64,000 nt of DNA from Dichetophora obliterata (GCA_963920525.1 OY986436.1:7552501-7616500); one strand, 5' to 3'; shown: positions 43,893-54,182, counted from the first letter of the stretch. Notes: a model not told the origin generated them from the letters alone. Numbers and translations: made by a program.

Positions 43893-45557
43893 CTAATCAC
43901 TAAATGAGCTTTCGTCACTAGAAAATTCTATTTCTGGGAAAAATAAATTATTGACATCCTGTATTTCTCTCTCTTGTTGCAATATGTATTTCTCTATTTC
44001 ACTGCCATGCTTCGTTTTAATTGTTTTTTGTTGTCTGTTTCTAGCTATTTTTGGCTCTGACTGTAGCAATAAAGACACAAATAGATCCTTATTGCAAAGC
44101 TCTCTACTAATTTTTCTGGTGTGGCTTAGACGATTCTTTCTTATTAATTTGTGCATACATTCTAATGCTTCTTCAGATAGCATGCCAATTGGAGAAGATG
44201 CATTTTTAATAATTTCAGATCCATGTATCAACAGTTTGTGTACTGTGGCAGGCATATAGTACCAGGGGTATAAATTTCTGTACATAGCAGATGTTTCATT
44301 CAAAAGAATTTCGAAATTTTCCAAATGAATTGCCTTGCCACAAGAAATTATTTTTAAAATTAAAGAAAAATTGTTTATTAAATTGAAGTCAAGATTGGTA
44401 ATATTTGCTGACGTCTGAACATTTTCAAAGAAACGTCTGGCCGTATTACCATCATTCGAAGTACCATAACCAGTCCTTACATTATCAATTATCAATCCCA
44501 TTTCTTCCTTAAACTTTAATTGAATTTTAAGTTTATTTTCTTTAAAAATTGGGTCCTGTTGATTAACTCTCCACATTTTTAGAGGAAGCCGATAGGCAAT
44601 ATGTAATAGACACTCAAAACATTTAATCTTGGCGTGAAGAGTAGAGAGACCAAATTTATAATACTCTTCTTTCGTTTCTCTTTGTGATACTGCTACAGAA
44701 TTCATTTCCGTAGGCTTTGCTCCACATAAATAGCATGAACAAGCAGCAGTATTGTTAGTTAACACATTAATAACAGCTCCATCAACCATAGTTAAGTTCA
44801 TTCTGAAATGAACATTAATATTTCCGGAGCTGTAAAAGTAACTCGAAAGATAATCTATTTCGGAGTTTATACTCGACTCTGTTTCTTTTATTAAATTTGC
44901 ATTTTCCTTCATAAAAATTAACCTAATGGGTCGACAAAATCTCGTAGATGAATGCATTTTATTTTCCCAAACAACATTTTCATCTGCCCAATCCAAAAAT
45001 TTTAAGGGAACTAAAGCAACAACAAATAAAAATTCATCAGTTGAACTGGCATCTGAAAACTTTTGCTTATAGACACTGTGTCCTGAGCTGCCATCAAATC
45101 TCCACTTACATTCTAATATTAAATCACTCTCAGTTGGTATTTTATACGATTCTATTAAGCTTTCTGCCGTTTTGTTAAGTAAATCCTGCAATGGAATTCC
45201 TACATGTGTTTCAGTTACTACAATAGAATCCGGTATTAAACTTTGTTTTTCATTTTTCAGTGCATAATATGAGGGAAAACAATCTTTATGGACTGAATTA
45301 ACAACTGATCTCATCATATTATATTTTCTTACAGAAAGATCCATATCAACATACAGAGCTAAAGCTTTGTGAACAGAAATTGTTGTGGTCAACGGATGAT
45401 CGGAAACTTTAATAGCAGCTCTTCTTATTTCTTCTGGGGACTTAATTGCAACAAGTTCTTCAACTTTCCTTCTTTTGGTTCTCTCACTTCCATCTTCGAA
45501 CGAAGTTTTTGGCCTACCTCTGCCACTTGCGGAAAATGCCCTGCTTGTGCTTGGTCC
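43893..45557 (-). CDS. Transib transposase, last exon (RAG1-related DDE core)
   Basis: 555 codons including the stop are open on the minus strand from an AG acceptor at 45,559-45,558. The first 60 residues are basic (SGRGRPKTS, RTKRRKVEELV). Diagnostic Transib blocks follow. KWRFDGSSGHSVYKQKF gives the first catalytic Asp (exon codon 155). STRFCRPIRLIFMKE comes next. LTMVDGAVINVLT gives the second Asp (codon 259). CSCYLCGAKPTEM is a zinc-ribbon-like CxxC. LSEEALECMHKLIRKNRLSHTRK supplies the catalytic Glu (within codons 462-466). These correspond in order to the DDE core shared with RAG1. The expected activity is cut-and-paste transposition with hairpin formation on the flanking DNA. With the upstream exon the protein has at least 653 residues, a normal Transib length. 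No stop or frameshift was seen. Confidence 0.93.
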   Translation of the reverse strand, partial: GPSTSRAFSASGRGRPKTSFEDGSERTKRRKVEELVAIKSPEEIRRAAIKVSDHPLTTTISVHKALALYVDMDLSVRKYNMMRSVVNSVHKDCFPSYYALKNEKQSLIPDSIVVTETHVGIPLQDLLNKTAESLIESYKIPTESDLILECKWRFDGSSGHSVYKQKFSDASSTDEFLFVVALVPLKFLDWADENVVWENKMHSSTRFCRPIRLIFMKENANLIKETESSINSEIDYLSSYFYSSGNINVHFRMNLTMVDGAVINVLTNNTAACSCYLCGAKPTEMNSVAVSQRETKEEYYKFGLSTLHAKIKCFECLLHIAYRLPLKMWRVNQQDPIFKENKLKIQLKFKEEMGLIIDNVRTGYGTSNDGNTARRFFENVQTSANITNLDFNLINNFSLILKIISCGKAIHLENFEILLNETSAMYRNLYPWYYMPATVHKLLIHGSEIIKNASSPIGMLSEEALECMHKLIRKNRLSHTRKISRELCNKDLFVSLLLQSEPKIARNRQQKTIKTKHGSEIEKYILQQEREIQDVNNLFFPEIEFSSDESSFSD

Positions 45558-45688
45558 CTAAATGAAAAATATTAAATATATAAAGTTATTGTTGGTAGAA
45601 ATCATTGAGTTTTAATTAAATATTCTCGGTTCAGTCATTTATATATTATTAAACCATGAAAATTAAATAACTTAAAGCGAGTTCCTAC

Positions 45689-45987
45689 ATCAAAACATTG
45701 TTGTTGTCCGCATACAGTTCTGCTTGCCTCAGAAAACTCTGGTATAAAAGTTGAGTGCAACCATTCCGAGTGATTTTTTTCAAAGATTCTTCTTGTTCGG
45801 TGGCAGCTATTCCACAGAGCTCCAAATCTTTTATGCATGAATTCCACTCTCTGGTTAAGTTTTCCCAAATTGATCCCATTTTCGCATTTGTTTGTAATAA
45901 ATTGTGTAACAGCTGTTTTTTTCTGCATCGAACTTGCTGCACTTAGCCACACGTCAAAAATTTCAATAACTTTTATTGGATGAGACA
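45689..45987 (-). CDS. Transib transposase, upstream exon
   Basis: 99 codons are open on the minus strand, read as VIEIFDVWLSAASSMQKKT and then VEFMHKRFGALWNSCHRTRR. A GT donor (GTAGGAACT) at 45,688 and the acceptor TTTCATTTAG ending at 45,558 define a 131-bp intron. Joining GAT to GGACCA keeps the frame exactly. Without splicing the frame hits a stop at 45,635. The exon has no ATG at its start. TTTATTTATTAG just before 45,987 looks like another acceptor, so at least one further 5' exon with the initiator Met is expected between 46,000 and 46,560. I could not locate it. Confidence 0.8.
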
Positions 45988-46569
45988 CTAATAAATAAAT
46001 TATGAATTTTTATACGCACTAATAAAATAATAATTAATTTCATACTTCTTTCGAAATTATTTTAATGGTTTTTTTCACTTTGAATTAATATTTACTCTTC
46101 ACTTAAACTTGTTCTGAAATTGTTTTTTGTTTTGTTTTGTTTTGTTTTTAAGACAACGGTTATTTTCATACTTGTTTTCATTGGCCTTAGTGAATCTTTG
46201 AATACCGTACAAAACGTTTCAATATAACCATATATTGCTGTACGCTAATAGTAGTTTAATTGAAAAAATAATAATACTAATCGTAATAAATGTTCATATA
46301 TACATTAAAAAAAATGAATATGAATATAATTATTAAATAAATGAAATGAAGAAACACCACGAACTCATTTTTATTTCAATGAGTGTATAACAATTTAATA
46401 TACCATATTAATTTTCTTAGTTGGCCAGTTTTCGTTGTAAGCAAACGATAAATGTTTTTTTACCTACGAATATATTAATATATTATTAGTAAGTCTATTT
46501 TTTACGGAAAGTGAAACTATTTTTTAGACATATAACAATGTAAACACTTATTTTTCAGTATATGTTGTA

Positions 46570-47165
46570 ATTTGAAATTTGTGAAAAAGTTGCTTTTTTC
46601 CCATATAAAATATGCTCATTTTCGCCAAAACATGCTTCACAAAAGTGAGCGTAAAGTCGTTATTATTGAGTTTCGGCAAACCAAATTTTGGAAATATGTT
46701 AAGAAAGTATTGATAAAAGACTTATTAAAATTTAAAAAAAAACAAAAATGCTTTTTTTCTTATATTTTGTCTTGAACTTTGTGAAAAAATTGTAATTTTT
46801 CCATATAAAATTGCTCATTTTCGCCAAATCAGGCTTCAGAAAAGTGGGCGTTTAGTCGTTATTATTGAGTTTCGGCAAACCATATTTTGGAAATATGTTA
46901 AGAAAGTATTGTTACAAAACATATTAAAATAAAAAAAAAACAAAAATACTTTTTTTCTTATATTCTGTTTTGAACTTTGTGAAACAATTGTAATTTTTCC
47001 ATATAAAATTGCTCATTTTAGCCAAAACATGCTTCAGGAAAATAGGCGTAAAGTCGTTTCTATTGAGTTTCGGCAAACAAATTTTTGAAAATATGTTAAA
47101 AAAGTGTTGTTGTAAACCATATTAAAATTTAAAAAAAAACAAAAATGCTTTTTTTTTATTGTTAC
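46570..47165. repeat. About 197-bp tandem array next to the Transib right end, three units
   Basis: Units contain CATATAAAATTGCTCATTTT, GTCGTTATTATTGAGTTTCG and a long A-rich tract (AAAAAAAAACAAAAATGC). Unit starts (TTTGTGAAAAA or a variant) are at about 46,578, 46,775 and 46,973. The array lies between the transposase 5' end and the right terminus. It is unrelated in sequence to the left 142-bp array. Confidence 0.88.
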
Positions 47166-47509
47166 TCAATGTTTTCGTTTTTTTAGATTTCGAGGACTTG
47201 TTCTTAGTTATAAATAATTTTTTTTTATGTTTGCATTTTAATAAATATTTTTTAAAAAAAAAAATAAATATATATTAGATATTGTCTTGCATATTTTTGT
47301 TACAAAAAATGTATGACTTTATAACAAAATATACAGTGTCAAACTGTAAAAAAATAAATTTATCATATTTTTAGGCGGGCATATTTAGGATGCTACTCCT
47401 CCATTATCGAAAAGATAAAGCAAAATACTTTTAATTTCAGAATAATGATACTCTGTACTATAATGATGCATATTTAGAATTACAATTTTATGACTTTTTT
47501 TTCTTGTCC

Positions 47510-47537
47510 TATTTTTGGCCGCACTCGTTACACTGTG
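47510..47537 (-). promoter_or_regulatory. Transib right end: 12-spacer recombination-signal-like sequence
   Basis: Read inward from 47,537: heptamer CACAGTG, the 12-bp spacer TAACGAGTGCGG, then nonamer CCAAAAATA (ending 47,510). The heptamer and nonamer are identical to those of the left end, and both are followed by G. The spacer is 11 bp shorter, almost exactly one helical turn. Confidence 0.85.
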
Positions 47538-47632
47538 AGGCGGTCCGTGGCAGGACAACGTCTTCCAGGGAATACTAATATTTTATATATAGGTTTTCAC
47601 TTCGGTCGGCAGTCCTCTCACTGCTATACTTT

Positions 47633-47822
47633 TTTTAATAAAAAGTTGTCTTCAGTCGATTTTTGACATTTAAAACTGTTAACAAAGAGAGTTTTCAACT
47701 TTAGACCAGTCAGTTATCTTTGGAAAATTGTCAGCACATAAAATAAAAAAAAAAATAAAAAATTTTTAAGGAAGCTTGTCAATTAATGGCGTTTTCGTTT
47801 CTCGAAAAAATGCAACATTTTT
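47633..47822 (+). repeat. Dispersed repeat, first copy (inverted partner at 53,446-53,641)
   Basis: From TTTAATAAAAAGTTGTCTT to TTTTCGTTTCTCGAAAAAAT this segment is the reverse complement of 53,446-53,641 with few differences. It is immediately outside the Transib right flank by about 95 bp. The family is not recognised. Confidence 0.8.
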
Positions 47823-49770
47823 TTTTATTTTACATCGAAGCCTTGACTGTAACCTATAATTAATATGTTTCATTTTCCACCACCAAACCTTGTTCATTTA
47901 CTCCAACTACAGTTGAGTGCGCAAGTTAAGCAAAGTAATGTAATAAATAACTGCAGTCAGCTTCCTTTGCTGCAAGCTGTGCGCATTAATGCTTCTTGCA
48001 TTTTGCTATTGTGGTTTTGCTTCCAGTTTTAAAGTTATAGTTTTTTTCTGTGTTTGTTGTTTTTGTTATTTGTAAAATCCTTACATTAGTTCAGTGCAAC
48101 CATTAATGTTGAATTTTAAGCAAACATTTGTTGAGTTCATAGAAACTCTTGGAGCAAACAAATCTTGAAAGCATAAAAGCTTTACTATACCGTACATATA
48201 GGTACATAAATTAGACAGTGATGCATGCATGTTTGCTTTTTTGTTCACTTCTAGCATATAAAAGTAGTGTTTTTATGCACTACACATTGACATGGTATGC
48301 AAAAAGAACAGCAGGTGTGGAAAAGCAATGCAACATGAATGCTCTTTCTTGTTTAGCTTGTGTTTTGTAGAAAACGCAAAAATAATTTTTCAGAATAAAT
48401 TTAAAGCTTGTGGTTAGAAATGCTGTAACACTACTAGACAAAATTAATGGAAATCTCGGCAGAAAATGTAATACGAAGTATGTCGGCAGAAATAATATGC
48501 ATATAAAAAAATAAGCTCAAAGATACTCAAAGAGATAAACTTTAAGTATTATGAGATTTTCGACGATAAAAACGAAAGTTAAATTTATCGTTAAATGTGA
48601 GCTATAAAAAAATATCAAAGTGCTTTTGACATTTTTATAACATTTGAAGCTATATAAATAAACTGTGAAACTAAAGCATTATATTTTAATGCATGTAATT
48701 CTTGTATGCAAAAATTTTATTATCTTTTCATGATACTAATTTTCACTGCTATGAAAACTTTTTTGAAACTGATTTAAAGCACTTTAGCTACGAATTTCCT
48801 GGAGAAAATATAAAATATTTAGTGCACTCTGTTTGTTTAACCAAAATATTGACACTCACGTACATAAGTATGGTTCCGCTTCGTTCTATCAAAGTAAATT
48901 TTAAGCACACTCTTCATGCAAATAAGTTTAGCGCAAAAGTTTTTTGCGCAGCATTTTTAAACTTAGTTCTTTTTTTTCGAGCTCTTTGCATGGCAACACT
49001 TTTTCGCACCTTTTTGACATTGAATAGTTTTTAGTAGTCAAATAAAAAAAAAAAATGAAAAAAAGAACTTTAAAACGAGCAAAATAAACACAAAGATTCT
49101 AAAGTTAACAAGCTCTGTTAGCTTAGTTAGTAGTAAAAAGTTGGCGAAAGGTTGGTTGTCTGTTTGCAAGGTTACGCTGAGAGCTACTTTAAACTTACGC
49201 GCCAAACGCTGCAAGCTTAACGCTGCGTAGTTTTGAATTTTAACTTGATAGAGGCCAAATGTAATATTTTCAATGTCAATGGGTCAAAAGAGAAGACAGC
49301 AAAAGAGAAAACAACAAGAGAGAAAAGAAAAAAAAAGACAAGAAAAACAATTTGGAAGGTTAATGTTTGACGAGGCAAGGAAAATTAACATTGAAAACTT
49401 TGAGAGCTTTTGAAGTGCTTTATGCATTTACATGATGGGAAAAGCAGAAGCAGAAGAAGCATCATCAGAAGTGGTAGTTTTGCCAATCAACTAATTGAGG
49501 AACACGTTACGCAGACAAAGCTGTTCAATATGCCGTTGAAAAAAGGATAAACGGGATATTGGAATTAATTGTTATTGAGCAACTTTCAAAGAAAATCCTT
49601 AGAAAAAGCTCCAAGCAAATCCTTTTCATGCAGTTAAGTTTAAGTTAACGTCCACTTGTATTGTAGCTATACAACAGCATTGCGACCTAAATTTTTTTGT
49701 ATTTGTTGTGAGAAAAACAATCCCTTACTGCAAAAAGAACCATAACTTTAAGAAAATTCAGGTAAAACAA
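47823..49770. other. Non-coding stretch
   Basis: AT-rich DNA. An apparent 110-codon frame at 48,702-49,034 has no recognisable domain and biased composition. I do not regard it as a gene. Confidence 0.55.
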
Positions 49771-49774
49771 TTCA

Positions 49775-50880
49775 AAGCATAAACCTCAAAAAACTGGTCG
49801 AAATTTAGGTCTAAAATTTTGGTCGAAAATGTAACTGGTCTAAAATTTTGGTCTAAAAATTAAATGCTACATCAAGTCTTTAACTGTAGTCAAAAAGGGT
49901 TATGTATTTGTAAACTTAAGTTGTATTTTTTAGTTTAATACACTAACTGGTCGAAAATAAATGGTTTTTTATAAAGTATTCATAAACCTACCTCAGCAGC
50001 AAATATTCTTTTAAATTTGTTTGAAACTTTTACTGCTGTCTTGTACTTTTATGCTAATAGTATCATTTTCAAGAAACAAAACTGGCCTAAAATGCACACA
50101 ATTCAACAATGTAAAAATAGTTAAAACTGCGAAAAGTTTTTGAAAAATTTTCTACACAGACAAATAATTTAAGGCATATAACATAGTTAAAAAACTGGTC
50201 TAACTTTTGGTCGAATTTCTGACTGGTTTAAAAACTAGTCTAAATTTTGAAAAGAATTTAGACTGATCTTAAGTTCTTGTTTAAAGTTGTAAGTACTACA
50301 TTAAGTATTTGAATATGCATTCATAAATTAAACTTTTTTAAAGACTTTCGTACAACAACTGGTAACAAATATATATTTTGGTTTTGTTAAATATGCAGCA
50401 ATGGAAGCAAATATTCCAATACTATAACACTGAAGAGCATCTAAAAAATTTAGTTGAAAACTTTTACTATTACATTGCACTATTTTATATTCGAAAAACA
50501 CTATTTTTAGGAAACAAAACTCGTCTAAAAGTCGAAAAGTCGAAAGAACCGATAAAAGTCGTTGGAAACTTTCACAAAGACAAAATAATTAAAAGTATAA
50601 TTATATCAAAGTATATAGCATATTATTAATTAATAGCTGGTCTAAATAATTTTAAAAATTTTGAAGGCTACATCAAGTCTTTAATTATGAATTTGTAAAT
50701 TTGATTAATATTGGCACTTTATTAAATATGCAGCAACACACTTTGGAAGCAAATATTCTTATACTGCAACATTGAAGAAGAGTAACTGAAAAAATTTGTT
50801 GAAAACTTTTACTATTGCATTGTACCATTTTTTATGCTGATAGTCTTATTTTCAAGAAAAAACTTAAATACAATTGTCAA
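49775..50880. repeat. Degenerate tandem repeat of about 330-400 bp, three copies
   Basis: GCAGCAAATATTCT-like starts at 49,996, 50,395 and 50,728. Each is followed by AAACTTTTACT, a long AT stretch and TTTTCAAGAAACAAAACT or a variant. The blocks between contain repeated ACTGGTCTAAAATTTTGGTC motifs. It is strongly diverged. Confidence 0.7.
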
Positions 50881-50974
50881 TACAATACAATACAACTTGT
50901 CTTAAATACAATTTTTGCGTTTATGAAACAATTTTTTTGATGAAATAAGTAAACACTGTTTGATATATAAGTAC

Positions 50975-51690
50975 TAGCTGAACCCGGTGTGCTTCGCTAC
51001 CCCCCTCGTTATAATATAATATTAAAAGTATTTATATATTTACAAAAATTTATTTATTTAATTTTAATTTAATTATTGCAATGCTTCTCCCCTTTTTTTG
51101 TTGTAATCCAATTATAATTCAGCACTGAACCGCATGTAATTTGCTTCATGCTCCCCCTTTTTATTTTTAGACCAATCAAAAAGCAGCAATTATACAATCA
51201 GCTGCCGCCGTTGGTCAAAAAATGCCCAAGATATGACGATTTAAAATTTTGGATTATATGGGCAAAGCCACGCCCCTTTGTCCACTCACAAATTTATATA
51301 GTCAAGAATTAATTATTTCGTAAGAATATCCTATTGTGAATATTTAATGGCGATCGGTTCAGTAGTTAAGACTATATTACGATTTTTAGTTTTCCTGAAA
51401 AAGGTCGTGGTCCACCCACTTTTCTCTTAGCACGTATTCCTAATTATGCCAATACCATATGTACCAAATATCATCGACGTAGGTCAAAAAATTCCCATAA
51501 TATGGCGATTTAAATTTTTGGGTTATATGGGCGGTGCCACGCCCCTTTGTCCAATAAAACTTCATATAGCCTTTTATTCCTTCCAGAGTCATAGTAAAAT
51601 GCTGTGAAAGTTTCAGGAAGATTGGTCCAAAGGTTTGGCATCCTATAAAGTACAAACAAACAAACAGACATTCATTTTTATATATATAGA
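50975..51690 (+). repeat. Dispersed repeat with CTAGCTGAACCCGG start and TATATATATAGAT end
   Basis: It starts near TAGCTGAACCCGGTGTGCTT and ends CATTTTTATATATATAGAT. Inside, a segment of about 240 bp (ATATGGGC, then CCACGCCCCTTTGTCC) occurs twice, at about 51,230 and 51,475. A related, 5'-shortened copy lies at 52,700-53,180 with the same end (ACAAACAAACAAA, then TATATATATAGAT). The class is unknown; I see no protein remnant. Confidence 0.6.
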
Positions 51691-51820
51691 TTGAAAGCAG
51701 ATTAATTATAATTAAAGTAAAATGGGGCGAAAAAAGGGGATTTGGTAATAAAAAAATCTATGGCTACCTACAGATAAAAAGTATATAAAACTTTAGGTAA
51801 ATACATATTACAAAAAAAAT

Positions 51821-52138
51821 ATTTGATTAAAGTTTTTTCTAAATGACCTCTATATTAATTATGTTGACTTTATATGATTTAAATACAAATTCTAAATGTT
51901 TGATAGTTTAAATCATACTTTGTTGTTGTTGTTGTTTCTTTGGAAAAATTCGTTAGAACAATTAATTGTTCTAACTTTGACCTTAAGCTCAATAAACGAT
52001 TTTAAACTATCAAACAACTAGAATTTGTATTTAAAATCAAGTATGATTTAAACTATCAAACATTTAGAATTTGTATTTAAATCATATAAAGTCAACATAA
52101 TTAATATAGAGGTCATTTAGAAAAAACTTTAATCAAAT
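51821..52138. repeat. Foldback element, copy B (perfect outer arms)
   Basis: The outer arms from ATTTGATTAAAGTTTTTTCT (51,821) and its inverse (to 52,138) match over about 95 bp. In the centre is a perfect 24-bp palindrome (51,952-51,975, half-site GTTAGAACAATT) next to a GTT repeat. The same arm family is in copy A (7,075-7,372). Confidence 0.9.
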
Positions 52139-52482
52139 GGTAGAGCTCGACCAAACGGAAACAGCTGAAAACAAAATCAGCAAAAATTCTAAAAACAACT
52201 TCAGTAAACATGCTTTGTTAGTGCAGACTTCCAGCAGGCTGTTGGACTACATATAATAACATAAGCATAGAAACTAAAGTAAAACAGAAATACAACAACA
52301 AATGTGACATTATGAAATGGAGGAAAAACTGAGAAATTGACGCTTCAAATCTCATCGCCCCGATGGTGCAGTGCGTCAACGCGCGCTTGCACGGGTATCA
52401 CAAAGATTTCTGATGACGCTTTTAGCAGAGTAGAAATTGCAATCAGATCAGCTAGTGATTTTTTCCTTTTCATATTGAAAAA
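52139..52482. other. Spacer between foldback copies B and C
   Basis: Mostly non-repetitive. A GC-richer stretch at 52,355-52,405 (GATGGTGCAGTGCGTCAACG) has a weak resemblance to a Pol III A-box, but I found no convincing B-box. Confidence 0.4.
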
Positions 52483-52665
52483 ACTTTGTTGTTGTTGTTG
52501 TTTCTTTGGAAAAATTCGTTAGAACAATTAATTGTTCTAACTTTGACCTTAAGCTCAATAAACGATTTTAAACTATCAAACAACTAGAATTTGTATTTAA
52601 AATCAAGTATGATTTAAACTATCAAACATTTAGAATTTGTATTTAAATCATATAAAGTCAACATA
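52483..52665. repeat. Foldback element, copy C (183-bp direct repeat of copy B)
   Basis: This repeats 51,917-52,099 at a constant offset of 566 bp, including the 24-bp palindrome, with no difference that I could see. It lacks the outer left arm and the outer 39 bp of the right arm. Confidence 0.9.
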
Positions 52666-52699
52666 AAAAAAATATTTTGTATAGCAAACATTGTTAGTG

Positions 52700-53180
52700 G
52701 TATAAGTAAGTATCTGAATTAAAAAAAGGGAGCGGTGAAGTGGGCGTGGTTCATAGTAATATGGCGACGTTAACAGTATTAAGAGCAATATACTACCAAA
52801 TAAAAAATAATCCGTTGGAAGGAAAAAACTTGTACAGAAAACAAAAAGTTTAAAACTTAAATTTGCGTGAAAAGGGGCGTGAAAGGGGGCGTTAAAGGGT
52901 GCGTGAAAGGGGCGTGGCGTAAGAAATGTTTATTTCTACCTCGCCTGGAGTATAATGTGTATACAATTTGAAGTAAATCTGTTAAAAACTATATGGGAGC
53001 AATTACATAATTTTGGGTGGGCGTAAAAGTGGGCGTGTTCGAAAAAAAGTACCCTATTAATCATGCCAGAGTCCCAGTTAAATGCTGTGAAAATTTCAGG
53101 AAGATCGGTCTAGAGGTTTGGTCTCCTATAAGGTACAAACAAACAAATAAACAAACACACATTCCATTTTATATATATAG
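52700..53180 (+). repeat. Second, shortened copy of the 50,975 dispersed repeat
   Basis: It shares AATGCTGTGAAAATTTCAGG, AGATCGGTC, TAAGGTACAAACAAACAAA and TATATATATAGAT with 51,600-51,690, in the same order and orientation. A run of GGGGCGTG-type motifs lies at 52,872-52,918. Confidence 0.65.
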
Positions 53181-53445
53181 ATAGTTAGTGTCCCTTTTTA
53201 CAATTGTGTCTATAAAAAAAAACTCAATTTACATCTTTACAGAACAAATGTGACTCGTCTCAAATTCAAGCTTAGTTTATAGCATTTTCGTTTCTCGAAA
53301 AAATTTACCCTGCCCTCTTTCTGCCATCTTTGAGAAATCTGATTTTTTCTTCTTTCGAGGCCAACATTTTCGCGAAAAGAACACGATTCAATTTTATAGG
53401 TCACTATTTTTATTCTCAAGAGGGCAGAATTTCCAAAAAGGGCAG

Positions 53446-53641
53446 AAAAAATGTTACACTTTTTCGAGAAACGAAAACGCTATTAATTGACAAGCTTCCT
53501 TAAAAATTATGATTTTTTTTTTTTTGGTTTATTTTACGTGCTGACAACTTTCCAAAGATAACTGACTGGTCTAAAGTTGAAAACTCTCTTTGTTAACAGT
53601 TTTAAATGTCAAAAACCGACTCAAGACAACTTTTTATTAAA
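53446..53641 (-). repeat. Dispersed repeat, second copy (inverted partner of 47,633-47,822)
   Basis: The reverse complement of the first copy. A shorter inverted pair lies within 53,275-53,490 (TTTTCGTTTCTCGAAAAA and its complement), which suggests a smaller element sharing that end. Confidence 0.8.
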
Positions 53642-54086
53642 CAAAATTTTGTTAAACTCCTTGTGAAGACATAAAATTGGACTAAATTGGAAATGAAGCA
53701 CTTCCCGATTTGAAACTGGTTTAGTTGTGAAAAATGTGTCTAGTAATTTATTTAGTATTGTTTCAATAACTTTTTGGAGGGAAAAAACTTTTTGCTTCTG
53801 TTTATTAAAGGTATAATAGAGGTAATTAAGTCATATTTTGGAGAGTACTATCTGTTTAATTACTTCAAATGAAATATTTATTCGAAATCTGTTAACTCTT
53901 TTCTATTTGAATCTCAATTTAATTATTGCTCTTATATTTGTATCTCCTTATTTCCATTAACTTCAGTCGGTATTTGCATTAGCTTTAAACATACAATTTA
54001 AATTGCCTTTTATTCTATTTCTCTTCATTTATTGTAATTAAAAAACCTTCATTAATTGCTTATTTGTTTATATCTTCTCTTTGCAG
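53642..54086 (+). other. Intron sequence upstream of the transmembrane exon
   Basis: AT-rich, ending in a pyrimidine-rich tract and TTGCAG at 54,081-54,086, the 3' splice site of the first recognisable exon. Confidence 0.75.
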
Positions 54087-54182
54087 TTGGTTTCCAGCAA
54101 TCCAAACCAGCGCAACTGGCGTGGCATCCTCATCGCTCTGCTGGTGATCATCATTGTTTTGGCCCTCATCGTAACCTCAGTG
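54087..54182 (+). CDS. Dpp10: DPP6/DPP10-like protein, exon encoding the transmembrane anchor
   Basis: A 96-bp exon, phase 0 at both ends (TTGCAG acceptor, GTAAGT donor). It encodes [20 protein letters not shown] followed by the rest of a single hydrophobic helix ending IVTSV. The block NQRNW-G-IALLV-LIVTSV is the cytoplasmic-to-membrane junction of DPP6/DPP10-type proteins (family S9B), which are type II membrane proteins. In vertebrates DPP6 and DPP10 lack peptidase activity and are auxiliary subunits of Kv4 potassium channels. Whether the fly protein does the same cannot be read here. The intracellular N-terminus must be encoded upstream, at or beyond the left part of the window. The symbol is by family resemblance; the related fly S9B gene ome is an alternative. 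Confidence 0.9.

Larger units (their letters stand above)
42985..47537 (-). mobile_element. Complete Transib transposon with 5-bp target duplication AGGCG
   Basis: 4553 bp. Both ends start with CACAGTG, at 42,985 and inverted ending at 47,537. They are directly flanked by AGGCG (42,980-42,984 and 47,538-47,542), a perfect GC-rich 5-bp duplication as expected for Transib. The transposase gene is on the minus strand in the middle. On both sides, between the ends and the gene, are tandem arrays: 142-bp units on the left and about 197-bp units on the right. No disabling change is evident in the transposase exons. The perfect duplication and open gene suggest a relatively recent insertion. Confidence 0.95.

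Noticed and set aside
48702..49034. 110-codon plus-strand frame
   Set aside because: Composition and lack of recognisable features fit chance in AT-rich DNA.
52355..52410. Possible tRNA gene or SINE start (GATGGTGCAGTGCG)
   Set aside because: Only a weak A-box, and I found no B-box or stem pairing.
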